Source: Sandaracinobacteroides sayramensis
GTDB taxonomy: Bacteria > Pseudomonadota > Alphaproteobacteria > Sphingomonadales > Sphingomonadaceae
Length of the DNA: 64,000 bases
Assembly (NCBI RefSeq): GCF_022014495.1
Contig: NZ_JAKLSQ010000019.1
Span: 123,072 to 187,071 of the forward strand
Reading direction: 5' to 3'
Shown here: one piece after another, positions 48,273-57,721 of the stretch
Numbering within the stretch: the stretch's first letter is position 1
How the letters are laid out: the number at the start of each line of letters is the position of its first letter
Made by a program: the position numbers and the translations under genes
The notes under the pieces: model-generated
What the model saw: the letters and a program-made list of their open reading frames with translations, nothing else
Databases searched by the model: none
Told to the model about the DNA's origin: nothing

Positions 48273-49124
48273 TCAGTCCCGCAAGAGCTCGTTGATGCCT
48301 GTTTTCGCCCGCGTTTTCGCGTCCACGCGCTTCACGATCACCGCGCAGGCCAGATTGGGGCCCGGCGTGCCGTCGGCCAGCGGCTTTCCGGGCAGCGTGC
48401 CCGGAACCACCACCGCATAGGCCGGCACTTCGCCGATGAAGGTCTCGCCCGTCTCCCGGTCGACGATCTTGGTGGAGGCGCCCAGGAACACCCCCATGGA
48501 CAGCACCGCGCCCTCGCGCACGATCACCCCTTCGGCCACTTCCGAGCGGGCGCCGATGAAGGCGCCGTCCTCGATGATCACCGGGCCGGCCTGCAGCGGC
48601 TCCAGCACGCCGCCGATCCCCGCCCCGCCCGAGATATGCACATGGGCGCCGATCTGCGCGCAACTGCCGACGGTCGCCCAGGTGTCCACCATCGTGCCCC
48701 TGCCGACATGGGCGCCGATGTTCACGAAGCTCGGCATCAGCACCGCGCCCGGCGCCACATAGGCCCCCTGGCGGACGACGGCGCCCGGCACCATGCGGAA
48801 GCCGGCCTCGGAAAAGCGCGCCTCGTCCCAGCCTTCGGTCTTCAGCGGCACCTTGTCATAGGCGGGCGCGCCGACACCGCCGGCCGGCGCGTTGGCGGTC
48901 AGGCGGAAGCTCAGCAGCACCGCCTTCTTCAGCCACTGGTTCACCCGCCACTCGCCGGCCGAATCCGGCTCGGCCACGCGCAGGCGGCCGCTGTCCAGCC
49001 CTTCGATCGCTGCGCCCACGGCGGCGATCGCCTGCGCGTTGCCGGGGGCGTCATGGGGGGTCAGGCTTTCCCGGCCTTCCCAGGCCGCCTCGATGATCGC
49101 CTGCAGTTCAGCCCCGTTCGTCAT
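48273..49124 (-). CDS. dapD: Tetrahydrodipicolinate N-succinyltransferase
   Basis: 283 residues, the family's length. The left-handed beta-helix is evident: [83 protein letters not shown]. It transfers succinate from succinyl-CoA to tetrahydrodipicolinate in lysine and diaminopimelate synthesis. Its ATG overlaps by four bases the stop of the HAD nucleotidase gene upstream. Confidence 0.96.
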   Translation of the reverse strand: MTNGAELQAIIEAAWEGRESLTPHDAPGNAQAIAAVGAAIEGLDSGRLRVAEPDSAGEWRVNQWLKKAVLLSFRLTANAPAGGVGAPAYDKVPLKTEGWDEARFSEAGFRMVPGAVVRQGAYVAPGAVLMPSFVNIGAHVGRGTMVDTWATVGSCAQIGAHVHISGGAGIGGVLEPLQAGPVIIEDGAFIGARSEVAEGVIVREGAVLSMGVFLGASTKIVDRETGETFIGEVPAYAVVVPGTLPGKPLADGTPGPNLACAVIVKRVDAKTRAKTGINELLRD

Positions 49125-49852
49125 CTCGTCAGTTCCTCCAGCCAGTCGGTCAGGTCGTGCAATTCATGGTCGATGAAGTCGGGCGAATGGCCATGGTCGC
49201 CGCGCTCGGAGCCATTGTTCACCCAGCCCGTCACCATGCCCAGCGCGTGCGCGGGCTTCAGATTATGCGCCATGTCGTCCACGAAGAAGGCCCGCTCAGG
49301 CGCTATCCCATGCGCCTCGCAGACCCCGCGATAGGCGCGCGGGTCGGGCTTCGGATGATAGCGCATGGCGTGCACGTCGTGGATGGCGTGGAAGCAGTCG
49401 CCGATCCCCAGCGCCGCCAGCACCCGCTCGGCATAGGCGAGGTCGCCGTTGGTGAAGACGATCCGCCGCCCCGGCAGCCTTTCCAGCGCCGCGGCCAGCC
49501 GCGGGTCCGGGTCCAGCACCGACATGTCGATGTCGTGCACATAGTCCAGGAAGTCGTTCGGATCGACGTCATGGCTCAGCATCAGCCCGCGCAAGGTGGT
49601 GCCATGCTCGTGGAAATAGCGCTTCTGCACCACCCGCGCCTCGTCGCGCCCCAGCCCCAGCAGGCGGCCGACGAAGGCTTCCATCCTGCGGTCGATCTGG
49701 GCGAAGAGATTGGCCCGCGCCGGATAGAGCGTGTTGTCCATGTCGAACAGCCAGCAGTCCACCTCGCCCAGACGGGCGGAGAAGACGGAGTCCAGACGGG
49801 CGGGGAAGGCAGGTCCGGGCGGAACGGGAACGGCAGGCATGGCGCCGCCCAT
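49121..49852 (-). CDS. HAD-family pyrimidine 5'-nucleotidase
   Basis: About 243 residues from the ATG at 49852; a start at 49840 is equally possible because neither has a clear Shine-Dalgarno. The HAD motifs are [13 protein letters not shown] (motif I), IVFTNGD (motif II), K in [10 protein letters not shown] (motif III) and [23 protein letters not shown] (motif IV). This is the Sdt1/pyrimidine 5'-nucleotidase branch. It dephosphorylates nucleotides in the cytoplasm. Coupled to dapD by a four-base overlap, a common arrangement in alphaproteobacteria. Confidence 0.88.
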   Translation of the reverse strand: MGGAMPAVPVPPGPAFPARLDSVFSARLGEVDCWLFDMDNTLYPARANLFAQIDRRMEAFVGRLLGLGRDEARVVQKRYFHEHGTTLRGLMLSHDVDPNDFLDYVHDIDMSVLDPDPRLAAALERLPGRRIVFTNGDLAYAERVLAALGIGDCFHAIHDVHAMRYHPKPDPRAYRGVCEAHGIAPERAFFVDDMAHNLKPAHALGMVTGWVNNGSERGDHGHSPDFIDHELHDLTDWLEELTR

Positions 49853-49944
49853 AGACGAGGTTGCATGCCGGAAGCCAGTTCGGCATGAATTGCCCGCCTG
49901 CGGACGACAGGCGAATCGCAAAGAACAAGAAGCAAGAAGCAAGG

Positions 49945-52209
49945 ATGAACTTGGCCCACCCTCTCTCCCCCAGCCGCTGGCTGAAACTCGCTCTGCTCGC
50001 CGCGCCCGCGCTGCTGCTCGCCGCCTGCGGCGGATCCGACGGCCCCGGCCCCGGCACCATCTCTACGCCGCCGCCGCCCACACCCACCCCAACGCCGACG
50101 CCGACGCCGACGCCAACCCCGGCCGTCGATTACGACACGGCCGAATATCAGCGCTCCACCTCGGCGGTGCAGTCGAAGGCGATCGGCGCCTGGCAGCTCA
50201 GCGCCTCGGGCGCGGGCGTCACCATCGGCATCGTCGACAGCGGCATCACCGACACGCTCGGCGAGTTCACCGGCCGAATCGCCGGCCAGAGCCGGGACGT
50301 CACCGGCCAGGGGCGCGGGCTTTCGGATTCCCACGGCCATGGAACGGCGGTGGCAGCCGTCGCCGCCGCCGCCCGCAACGACAGGGAAATCGTCGGCGTG
50401 GCGCCCGGCGCCACCATCGCCATGATGCGGGCGGACAATGGGGATTGCGCCAACGGCTGCGAATATGCCGACAGGGCCATCGCCGACGCGATCGACGCCG
50501 CCGTCTCCGCCGGGGCGAAGGTCATCAACATCTCGCTCGGCGGCTCGGCGGCGAACAGCACGCTGCGCAACGCCTTCGCCCGCGCCGCGGCGGCGAATGT
50601 GGTGATCGTCGTCGCCGCCGGCAACGACGGCAAGTCCGAGGTCGACCCGCTGCCCGCCGCCGCGCTCGCCGCCGGCAGCAGCGCCAATGTGATCATCGCC
50701 GGCGCCTCGACTCTGGCCGGCGAGATCGCCGATTTCTCCAACCGGGCCGGGCAGGCGCAATCCAACTATCTGCTGGCGCTGGGCGAGGGCGTGCGCAGCT
50801 TCGACCATCTGGGCGACGCCTATATCTATTCCGGCACCAGCTTCGCCGCCCCCGCCATCTCGGGCGCGGTCGCCCTTCTCGCCCACTATTTCCCCAACCT
50901 CACCGCCCAGAGGCTCGTGGACATACTCCTCTCCTCCGCGGACGATGTCGGCGCCGCCGGAACCGACGCCATCAACGGCCGGGGCCTCCTCAACATCGCC
51001 CGCGCCATCGGCCCCTCCGGGCAGACCAGCCTTGCCGGCACGCAGGTGCCGGTCGGCGCCGGCCCGGCGGGCACGCTCGGCAGCGCGTTCGGCAACGGGC
51101 TTTCGGGCGAAACCGCGCTCCGCCAGATGCAGGTGACGGACCGTTTCGACCGCACCTACACCGCCCCGGTCGGCCTCACGCTGCGCGCCGCCTCGCCGCG
51201 CCGCCTCACCGGGCGGCTGGCCGCCGCCAGCCTGCTTTCGGCCGACACCGACCGCGCGGCCGGCCCCTTCGCGCTGAGCCTGCAGATCCGCGCCAGCGAG
51301 CGGATGGACCGCACCGGCACGGACCATTTCCGCAACGAGGACCATCAAGTCGCCAACCTCGGCTTCGCCCAGCGCGGGGTGGACGCCCGCGCCGGCACCC
51401 GCAATCCGCTGCGGGAAACCCGGCTCCGCCTCGCCGCCAGCAACGGCTTCGGCTTCGTCGCCGCTTCCGGCCGGCTGGCCAGCGAAAGCCTGCCCGGCGC
51501 GGCGGCCGGCGGCTTCATAGCCGACGACGGCCTCTCCCCCGACGAGGGCACCGGCACGCGCGGCCGTCAGATGCTGATGGCCGAGCACCGCCACGGCCCG
51601 CTGGCGCTGGCGCTGGCCGCCAGCCACCGCCGCTATGGCCTCAACGACATCCCCGGCCTTTCCCGCAGCGCCAGCCAGTCGCGCCTGACGCTGGGCGCCG
51701 CCTATGCCACCGGGCCATGGCGCCTCGCCGTGCAAGCGGCGGACGCGCAGGACGAGGGCGCGCTGCTGGGCACCCGCCTCTCCCCCGATTTCGGCTTGAC
51801 GGGCGGCCGCACGCAATCGCTTGGCCTCGCCGCCGGTTTCGAGCAGAGCGGCTACCGCCTGCGCCTGGCCGGTACGCAAGGCTGGGTGCAGCCGCATCTC
51901 GCCGGCGGCCATCTGCTGCTGAACGCCGGCAAGCTGCAAACGCAAAGCTGGTCGCTGGCGGCGGAAGCCCCGGCCGGGCCGGGCGCCTTGTCGCTGCGGT
52001 TCGCCGGCCCACTCGCCGTCACTTCCGGCCAGTTCCGGCTGGCGAACGGCCAGCCGCTCAACGCCGCCGTCCTCGCCCGCGAAACCGCGACGGAGCTTGG
52101 TTACGCCTGGGGCAATCTGCAACTGGCCGCCTTCCACCGCCAGAACGCCGGCAACTTCCCCGGCCTGCAGGACAGCGGCGCGGCCTTCACCTTCCGCTCG
52201 GAGTTCTAG
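49945..52209 (+). CDS. Subtilisin-like (S8) lipoprotein protease with autotransporter-like C-terminus
   Basis: 754 residues from the ATG at 49945. A lipoprotein signal ends in LLAAC, followed by a Thr-Pro repeat linker coded by a hexamer repeat (about 50090-50120). The S8 domain has D in GIVDSGITD, H in SHGHGTAVA and S in SGTSFAAPAISG. The C-terminal 350 residues are amphipathic strands without a named domain and end in phenylalanine (FRSEF), as in outer-membrane barrels. The likely home is the cell surface. This resembles S8 autotransporters, but with a lipid anchor at the front. Substrate unknown. Confidence 0.85.
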   Translation: MNLAHPLSPSRWLKLALLAAPALLLAACGGSDGPGPGTISTPPPPTPTPTPTPTPTPTPAVDYDTAEYQRSTSAVQSKAIGAWQLSASGAGVTIGIVDSGITDTLGEFTGRIAGQSRDVTGQGRGLSDSHGHGTAVAAVAAAARNDREIVGVAPGATIAMMRADNGDCANGCEYADRAIADAIDAAVSAGAKVINISLGGSAANSTLRNAFARAAAANVVIVVAAGNDGKSEVDPLPAAALAAGSSANVIIAGASTLAGEIADFSNRAGQAQSNYLLALGEGVRSFDHLGDAYIYSGTSFAAPAISGAVALLAHYFPNLTAQRLVDILLSSADDVGAAGTDAINGRGLLNIARAIGPSGQTSLAGTQVPVGAGPAGTLGSAFGNGLSGETALRQMQVTDRFDRTYTAPVGLTLRAASPRRLTGRLAAASLLSADTDRAAGPFALSLQIRASERMDRTGTDHFRNEDHQVANLGFAQRGVDARAGTRNPLRETRLRLAASNGFGFVAASGRLASESLPGAAAGGFIADDGLSPDEGTGTRGRQMLMAEHRHGPLALALAASHRRYGLNDIPGLSRSASQSRLTLGAAYATGPWRLAVQAADAQDEGALLGTRLSPDFGLTGGRTQSLGLAAGFEQSGYRLRLAGTQGWVQPHLAGGHLLLNAGKLQTQSWSLAAEAPAGPGALSLRFAGPLAVTSGQFRLANGQPLNAAVLARETATELGYAWGNLQLAAFHRQNAGNFPGLQDSGAAFTFRSEF

Positions 52210-52220
52210 GCCTGGTGTTC

Positions 52221-52272
52221 TTGAGGGGGCTCTGCCCCCTCAAACTCCCCCGGCAGGGAGCCGTGCTCCCTG
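52221..52272. terminator. Two hairpins after the S8 protease gene
   Basis: Arms TTGAGGGGGC (52221-52230) and GCCCCCTCAA (52234-52243), loop TCT; then CAGGGAGC (52254-52261) and GCTCCCTG (52265-52272), loop CGT. No T tract follows, so this may be a processing or Rho-independent-like end without a poly-U. Confidence 0.6.
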
Positions 52273-52368
52273 CACCCACATTTTCGGGTTCGAGCGGCAA
52301 GGTCGCTTTGACAAGAAAATTATTGCCTGCGGCGCTGACTTGGCGGGTTTTAAACCGCCGACCTCACC

Positions 52369-52396
52369 CGTCACCCCGGGCTTGACCCGGGGTCCA
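52369..52396. repeat. REP-like GC-rich palindrome, copy 4
   Basis: GTCACCCCGGG, CTTGA, CCCGGGGTCCAGC. Pairs with copy 5 as an inverted couple. Confidence 0.9.
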
Positions 52397-52449
52397 GCTT
52401 CCTCGCGCGCCGAGGTTCGCCGATCATGCCCGAATGGCGGGCCAAACAG

Positions 52450-52478
52450 CTGGACCCCGGGTCAAGCCCGGGGTGACG
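52450..52478. repeat. REP-like GC-rich palindrome, copy 5 (inverted)
   Basis: Reverse orientation of copy 4: CTGGACCCCGGG, TCAAG, CCCGGGGTGACGG. Together with copy 4 it forms a large BIME-like inverted repeat. Confidence 0.9.
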
Positions 52479-52784
52479 GGTGAAACCGACCCAGAGCGCT
52501 GCAGGCAATCGAACCGAATCCGCAAGCCCGACCTCGCCGATTCAGCCCCAACCCGAAGAAAAGAGGGTGCAGGGAAATCATTTCCCTGCTGGGTCCAGGG
52601 CGAAGCCCTGGCCGCCGGAGGCAAAAACCCCGACCGCCGCCGAACCCCCGACAACTCTCCTGTGGATGAATCCGACAGAACCGGAAAACCGCCGAGGGAA
52701 AGCATCCACAGCCCCGATTCCGCCTGAAACCTGCGATTCCCCCTCTACCCAAAGCGGCATCGCCTGGCGCAAAGAGGTCGGCCC

Positions 52785-54275
52785 ATGACAGTCCTGCCTC
52801 ACCCCTCCAGCATCGACCCCGCCGGCAACGGCGTCCAGCGCATTCCGTTCAACATCGAGGCGGAGAAGGCGCTTCTCGGCGCGCTGCTGCTGGAGAACCG
52901 ACTGCTGGAGGACATCCACCTGCAACTGCGGGACGAGCATTTCTACGAGCCGCTGCACGGCCGCGTGTTCGCGCAGATCCGCCGGCTGGCGGACCATAAT
53001 ATGGTCGCCAACCCCGTCACGCTGCGGCCCCTGTTCGAGACGGACGCGGCGATCGCCGAACTGGGCGGCCCCACCTATCTGCTGCGGCTGACCGAGGATC
53101 CGGCCGTGGTCATCGCCGCGCGGGACTGCGCGCAGCAGATCTACGATCTCGCCCTGCTGCGCGCGCTGGTGCTGGTCGGCGCGGAACTGGTAAGTTCCGC
53201 CACCGACACCAGCAGCGAAGTCGCGCCGATGAAGCAGATCGAGGCGGCGGAGGAAGCGCTGTATCGCGTCGCGGAAACCGGCGAGGTCTCGGGCGCGTCG
53301 GTCGATTTCGCCGGCGCGGCCAGGAAGGCCGTGGAAATGGCGGCCAAGGCGATGAAGTCGGGCGGGCATCTGTCGGGCCTGACGACCGGGCTCACCGGCC
53401 TCAACAACAAGATCGGCGGCCTGCACAATTCCGACCTTCTGGTGCTCGCCGGCCGCCCGGCCATGGGGAAGACGGCGCTCGCCACCAACATCGCCTTCGC
53501 CACCGCCTATCGCGCGAAGCAGGACGAGCGGGAGGGCATTTCCGCCTCGTCGGGCGCCCCGGTCGCCTTCTTCAGCCTGGAAATGTCGGCGGACCAGCTC
53601 GCCAACCGGATTCTGGCCGAGCAGTCGCAGATCAGCTCGGAGAATCTGCGGATGGGGAAGATCACCCAGGCGGAATTCAACGACCTCGCGCGCGCGGCGG
53701 AAAATCTCTTCGACCTGCCGCTCTACATCGACGACACGCCGGCGCTTTCGATCGCGGCGCTGCGCACCCGCGCCCGGCGGCTGAAGCGGCAGAAGAAGAT
53801 CGGCCTCATCGTCATCGACTATCTGCAACTGCTGCAGGGCACGGCGCGCAACGCCGCCGAGAACCGGGTGCAGGAAATCTCCGAGATCACCCGCGGCCTG
53901 AAGACGCTGGCGAAGGAGCTGGACATTCCGGTTATCGCGCTGTCCCAGCTCAGCCGGCAGGTGGAAAACCGCGAGGACAAGCGGCCGCAACTGTCCGACC
54001 TGCGGGAATCGGGCACCATCGAGCAGGACGCGGATATCGTGCTCTTCGTCTTCCGCGAGGAATATTATCACGAGGGGAAGAAGCCCGAGGACGGCAGCGA
54101 AAAGTTCCAGGCCTGGCTGGAAAAGGCCGACAGGCTGCGCGGCCGCGCCGAGGTGATCGTCGCCAAGCAGCGGCACGGGGCCACCGGCACGGTGCCGCTG
54201 ATGTTCCACCGCGAGTTCACCCGCTTCTCCGACCCGGCGGAAGGCGAAAGCTGGGCCTCCGATTACGGCGACTAG
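52785..54275 (+). CDS. dnaB: Replicative DNA helicase DnaB
   Basis: 496 residues. The N-terminal primase-binding domain starts RIPFNIEAEKALLGALLLENRLL; the RecA-like domain has Walker A PAMGKTAL near residue 225, Walker B LIVIDYLQLL and the arginine-rich end LSQLSRQVENREDKRPQLSDLRESGTIEQDAD. It unwinds DNA ahead of the replication fork as a hexamer. Some members of this family in alphaproteobacteria are shorter; this one is full length. Confidence 0.97.
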   Translation: MTVLPHPSSIDPAGNGVQRIPFNIEAEKALLGALLLENRLLEDIHLQLRDEHFYEPLHGRVFAQIRRLADHNMVANPVTLRPLFETDAAIAELGGPTYLLRLTEDPAVVIAARDCAQQIYDLALLRALVLVGAELVSSATDTSSEVAPMKQIEAAEEALYRVAETGEVSGASVDFAGAARKAVEMAAKAMKSGGHLSGLTTGLTGLNNKIGGLHNSDLLVLAGRPAMGKTALATNIAFATAYRAKQDEREGISASSGAPVAFFSLEMSADQLANRILAEQSQISSENLRMGKITQAEFNDLARAAENLFDLPLYIDDTPALSIAALRTRARRLKRQKKIGLIVIDYLQLLQGTARNAAENRVQEISEITRGLKTLAKELDIPVIALSQLSRQVENREDKRPQLSDLRESGTIEQDADIVLFVFREEYYHEGKKPEDGSEKFQAWLEKADRLRGRAEVIVAKQRHGATGTVPLMFHREFTRFSDPAEGESWASDYGD

Positions 54276-54294
54276 GCAGGCCCCCCCATTCCCG

Positions 54295-54384
54295 TCACCC
54301 CGGGCTTGACCCGGGGTCCAGCTTTTCTGCAGCCACCACGCTAGAGGAAGAAAGCCGGACCTCCGCTCAAGCCCGGGGCGACGG
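54295..54384. repeat. REP-like pair, copies 6 and 7
   Basis: Copy 6: GTCACCCCGGG (54295-54305), CTTGA, CCCGGGGTCCAGC. A degenerate inverted copy follows at 54366-54384 (CTCAAGCCCGGGGCGACGG). Same couple arrangement as copies 4 and 5. Confidence 0.85.
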
Positions 54385-54472
54385 AAAAAATGTATTTATG
54401 GATGGCTTGTATAGGCTCCCAACCTGGGGCCTAAGGGCTTCCCGCCCCCGGCCTGCCAGAAACGCGACACCC

Positions 54473-55486
54473 ATGGACTTCACTTCCGACAACGCCGCCG
54501 GCGTGCACCCGGCCATCCTGCGGGCCGTCGCCGACGCGGCCGGCCCCGAACCGGCCGGCTACGACGGAGACCGTTTCTCCGCCCGGCTGGACGACGCCTT
54601 CTCGCAACTGTTCGAACGGCCGGTGAAGGCTTTCGCCGTCCCCTCGGGCACGGCCGCCAACGCGCTGGGCCTAGCCGCCGTCACCCCGCCGTTCGGCGGC
54701 GTCTGGTGCCATGCGGAAGCGCATATCGAGGTGGACGAAGCCGGCGCCATCCCCTTCTACACCGGCGGCGCGACGCTGATGCTGGTGCCGGCTCCGGCCG
54801 GCAAGCTGACGGTCGCAGCGCTGGACGAAGCCGCCGCCCGCCGCCGGGGCGATGTGCACCAGGTGCAGCCGGCGGCGCTCAGCCTGACGCAGGCGACCGA
54901 GTGCGGCACCGTCTACCGGCCGGACGAAGTGGCGGCGCTGGCGCAATGGGCCAAAGCGCGCGGACTGAAGGTGCAGATGGATGGCGCCCGCTTCGCCAAC
55001 GCCGTCCGGCATCTGGGCTGCGCGCCCGCGGACGTCACCTGGCGCGCCGGCGTCGACCTCCTCTCCTTCGGCTGCATCAAGAACGGCGGCATGTCGGCCG
55101 AAGCGCTCATCGTCTTCGACGAGGCGCTGGCGCAGAGCATCCCCGTCCGCCGCAAGCGCGCCGGGCTGATGCCGTCGAAAGGCCGCTTCGCCGCCGCGCA
55201 ACTGCTGGCGATGCTGGAAGGCGGGCTGTGGCTGGAGATCGCCGCCGGTTCCAACGCCGCGGCGCAGCGGCTGGCGAAGGCCGCCGCGGGCCGCCTGCTC
55301 TACCCCGTCGAAGCCAATGAACTGTTCCTGCACCTGAACGAGGCCGAACGCGCGCGCCTGCGCGCGCAGGGCTTCAGCTTCTACGACTGGGAACTGGCTG
55401 GGCCGGAAGCCGCGCGCTTCGTGATCCGCTGGGATCAGGCGGAAACCGCCATCGAAAGCCTCGCCTCCGCCCTCGCTTCTCTCTGA
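54473..55486 (+). CDS. Low-specificity L-threonine aldolase family protein
   Basis: 337 residues from the ATG at 54473. Family features: MDFTSDNAAGVHPAILRAV, FAVPSGTAANALGL, CHAEAHIEVDEAGA, VQMDGARFANAVRHLG and the PLP lysine in SFGCIKNGGMSAEA. It splits L-threonine or allo-threonine to glycine and acetaldehyde using PLP. An EamA transporter gene follows 21 bases later on the same strand and may share its transcript. Confidence 0.9.
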   Translation: MDFTSDNAAGVHPAILRAVADAAGPEPAGYDGDRFSARLDDAFSQLFERPVKAFAVPSGTAANALGLAAVTPPFGGVWCHAEAHIEVDEAGAIPFYTGGATLMLVPAPAGKLTVAALDEAAARRRGDVHQVQPAALSLTQATECGTVYRPDEVAALAQWAKARGLKVQMDGARFANAVRHLGCAPADVTWRAGVDLLSFGCIKNGGMSAEALIVFDEALAQSIPVRRKRAGLMPSKGRFAAAQLLAMLEGGLWLEIAAGSNAAAQRLAKAAAGRLLYPVEANELFLHLNEAERARLRAQGFSFYDWELAGPEAARFVIRWDQAETAIESLASALASL

Positions 55487-55506
55487 CTCGCCCGAAAGCC
55501 CTTCCC

Positions 55507-56406
55507 ATGTCGCCGCGCACGATGCTGCAATTCGCCATAGTCACCCTCATCTGGGGGACGACCTGGATCGTCATCAAATATCAGCTCGGCGACGTGAACC
55601 CCAGCTGGTCGGTCAGCTACCGCTTCCTGACGGGTGGCCTCACCCTGCTTGCCTGGTGCGCGGTGAAGCGCCTGCCGCTCACCGTGCCGCGCCACGCGCT
55701 GCCCTTCCTGTTCGCCATCGGCCTGTTCCAGTTCGTGCTGAACTTCAACTTCGTCTATCGGTCGGAGCTTTACATCCCGTCGGGCATCCCGGCGGTCGCC
55801 TTCGCGCTGCTGATGGTGCCGAACGCATTGCTCGCATGGGCCTTCCTGAAGCGCCCGGTCAGCCGCCAGTTCCTGCTCGGCGCCACGCTTGGCATTTTCG
55901 GCGTCGGCCTGCTGTTCGCGCAGCAGCTTTCGCTTCCGGGCAGCCGCGCCGAAACGATGCTGGGCCTCACGCTGGTGATCGCCGGCGTGCTGTCCGCCAG
56001 CATCGCCAATGTGATGCAAGCCAGCCCCCGCGCGCTCACCTTCCCGGCGCTTCCCGGCCTCGCCTGGGCGATGCTGATCGGCGCGGGCGTGAACGCCCTC
56101 GTCGCCATGGTCTTCGTCGGCCCGCCGCAGTTCGACACGGCGCCCAGCTACTGGCTGGGCTTCCTCTATCTCGGCGTCTTCGCCAGCGCGCTGGCCTTCG
56201 CCCTCTATTTCGACCTGATCCGCAAGATGGGGCCGGCGGAAGCCGCCTGGACCAGCGTCCTCATCCCGATCATCGCCATGGCGATCTCGACCGTGGCCGA
56301 GGATTTCCGCTGGACCCCGCTCGCCATCGGCGGCTCGGCGCTGGCGCTCGTGGGGCTGGTCGTGGCGCTGCGCCAGCCGGCGCGGCGCCCCGATCCTCAG
56401 AGATAG
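55507..56406 (+). CDS. EamA/DMT family transporter
   Basis: 299 residues with ten hydrophobic helices in two EamA repeats (FAIVTLIWGTTWIVIKYQLG near the start; ALAFALYFDLIRKMGPAEAAWTSVLIPIIAM near the end). These inner-membrane proteins export amino acids or other metabolites. The adjacent threonine aldolase could hint at threonine or glycine, but nothing in the sequence decides. It converges with the flavin reductase gene over ten bases. Confidence 0.9.
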   Translation: MSPRTMLQFAIVTLIWGTTWIVIKYQLGDVNPSWSVSYRFLTGGLTLLAWCAVKRLPLTVPRHALPFLFAIGLFQFVLNFNFVYRSELYIPSGIPAVAFALLMVPNALLAWAFLKRPVSRQFLLGATLGIFGVGLLFAQQLSLPGSRAETMLGLTLVIAGVLSASIANVMQASPRALTFPALPGLAWAMLIGAGVNALVAMVFVGPPQFDTAPSYWLGFLYLGVFASALAFALYFDLIRKMGPAEAAWTSVLIPIIAMAISTVAEDFRWTPLAIGGSALALVGLVVALRQPARRPDPQR

Positions 56407-56906
56407 CCGCCGCGCACGAACATCAGCGGATGCCGGTTCTCGGCCGAGCGGAAGCTGTCGATCCGGCCGATCAGCACCTGATGGTCCCCGGCGTCGACAT
56501 CCTGCACCAGCGTGCAGGCGAAATTGGCGCAGGCGCCTTCCAGCAGCAGCAGGCCGGATTCCGATTCCACCCACTCGCCCTCGCCGAAGCGGTCCTCCCG
56601 GCGGGAGGCGAAACAGTCGGCGACGCCGCGCTGGCCGGCGGAGAGCACGCTCACGCCGAACAGGCCGCTGTGGCGGATGGCCGGCAGGCTGCGGATGTTC
56701 CGCCCCGGGCACACCAGCAGCATCGGCGGGTCGAGAGAAACGGAGGTGAAGCTGTTGGCGGTGAAGCCCACCGGATTGCCGTCGCGGTCGAAGCTGGTGA
56801 CGATCGTCACCCCGGTCGCGAAGCAGCCGAAGGCGTCGCGCAACGGGCGATGGTCCGGCAGCGGATGCACGTGGGGCTGGATGAGGGCGGGGCGCTTGTC
56901 GCTCAT
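56397..56906 (-). CDS. Flavin reductase family protein
   Basis: 169 residues. The FMN-binding split-barrel fold is shown by LRDAFGCFATGVTIVTSFDRDG, VGFTANSFTSVSLDPPMLLVC and a late GDHQVLIGRIDSF plus FVRGGYL. Such enzymes reduce FMN or FAD with NAD(P)H for a partner monooxygenase. No monooxygenase is adjacent, so it may serve a distant one. Cytoplasmic. Single gene. Confidence 0.92.
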   Translation of the reverse strand: MSDKRPALIQPHVHPLPDHRPLRDAFGCFATGVTIVTSFDRDGNPVGFTANSFTSVSLDPPMLLVCPGRNIRSLPAIRHSGLFGVSVLSAGQRGVADCFASRREDRFGEGEWVESESGLLLLEGACANFACTLVQDVDAGDHQVLIGRIDSFRSAENRHPLMFVRGGYL

Positions 56907-56983
56907 GCCCCCTTCAACCCGCTGCGCGACGCGAAGGCAAGAGAAAGGCCCGCCCCGGCTTGCCGGGGCGGGCCATATCCGCG

Positions 56984-57646
56984 TCAGAGCCGCTCGATCT
57001 TCGACGCCGCCTCGTCCAGCAGCGCCGCCACGTTTAGCATGCGCTCCTTGCCGGCGCCTTCCTCGCGCAGCTTCGTCTGCAACACGGCGGCGAGGTTCGC
57101 CATCGCCCGCCTGACCGGCGCCGGATCGGCGCCGCCGGCGGGCGCGGCCAGCGCCTTCAGCCGCGCCATCGCCGCTTCCGCCGCTTCGGCATGGACGACG
57201 AGATAGGCCTTGCCGTCCTCGGTGATGGCGAAGCTGCGGCGGCTGCCGTCCTCGGCGGAAGGCGCGATCAGCTCCATTTCCGCCAGCAGGCTCAGCATCG
57301 GGTAGATGACTCCGGGGCTGGGCGCATATTGGCCGCCGGTCAGCTCCTCGATGGCGCGGATGATGTCATAGCCGTGGCGCGACTCGGCGGAGACGAGGGT
57401 CAGCACCACCAGCCGCAGCGACTCGGCGTCGAAACGCCGGCGGCGCCCGCCGCGGCCACCGCCGGGCCCGGCGAAATCGCCAGCGCCGAACTTGTCGCCG
57501 AAGCCACCGTGGCGGCCACCGAAGCCGCGCCCGAAGCCCCGGCCGCCAAAGGCGGCTTCGAAACCACGGCCGCCGAAGGCGCTCTCAAAGCCGCGACGGC
57601 CGAAACCATGGCCGCAACGGCGGCCTTCAGAATGGGAAGAATGCAT
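56984..57646 (-). CDS. PadR-family transcriptional regulator with a glycine/arginine-rich N-terminus
   Basis: I chose the ATG at 57646, six bases after AAAGGA; an ATG at 57661 would add five residues. Of 220 residues, the first 65 are Gly/Phe/Arg-rich (FGGRGF repeats). The winged helix domain follows: LRLVVLTLVSAESRHGYDIIRAIEELTGGQYAPSPGVIYPMLSLLAEMELI. The C-terminal helices form the dimer. A palindrome in its promoter is probably its own operator. The inducer and other targets are unknown; PadR proteins often sense small phenolics or drugs. Confidence 0.92.
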   Translation of the reverse strand: MHSSHSEGRRCGHGFGRRGFESAFGGRGFEAAFGGRGFGRGFGGRHGGFGDKFGAGDFAGPGGGRGGRRRRFDAESLRLVVLTLVSAESRHGYDIIRAIEELTGGQYAPSPGVIYPMLSLLAEMELIAPSAEDGSRRSFAITEDGKAYLVVHAEAAEAAMARLKALAAPAGGADPAPVRRAMANLAAVLQTKLREEGAGKERMLNVAALLDEAASKIERL

Positions 57647-57695
57647 GGAATGTCCTTTCATGCCCCGTCATATCGGAGCATGTCGAAACATTATC

Positions 57696-57707
57696 AAGAT
57701 ATATCTT
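57696..57707. promoter_or_regulatory. Palindromic AAGATATATCTT, likely PadR operator
   Basis: A perfect 12-base palindrome in an AT-rich patch, 50 bases upstream of the padR start. PadR regulators commonly bind ATAT-type palindromes in their own promoters. Binding is inferred from position and pattern. Confidence 0.7.
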
Positions 57708-57721
57708 AGATCGTTTTTAAT

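Larger units (their letters stand above)
52210..52784. other. Intergenic region with stacked hairpins and an inverted REP pair
   Basis: No gene in 575 bases. It contains two perfect hairpins after the protease gene, two REP-like copies in opposite orientation 57 bases apart, and a further weaker inverted repeat around 52568-52592. It ends in the dnaB leader. Confidence 0.75.

Noticed and set aside
50070-50120. Hexamer repeat in the S8 protease as a phase-variation switch
   Set aside because: The repeat unit is a multiple of three, so copy-number change alters linker length but not the frame.
49582-52137. 851-codon minus-strand frame opposite the S8 protease
   Set aside because: Low-complexity Gly/Arg/Ala sequence opposite a gene with an intact catalytic triad.
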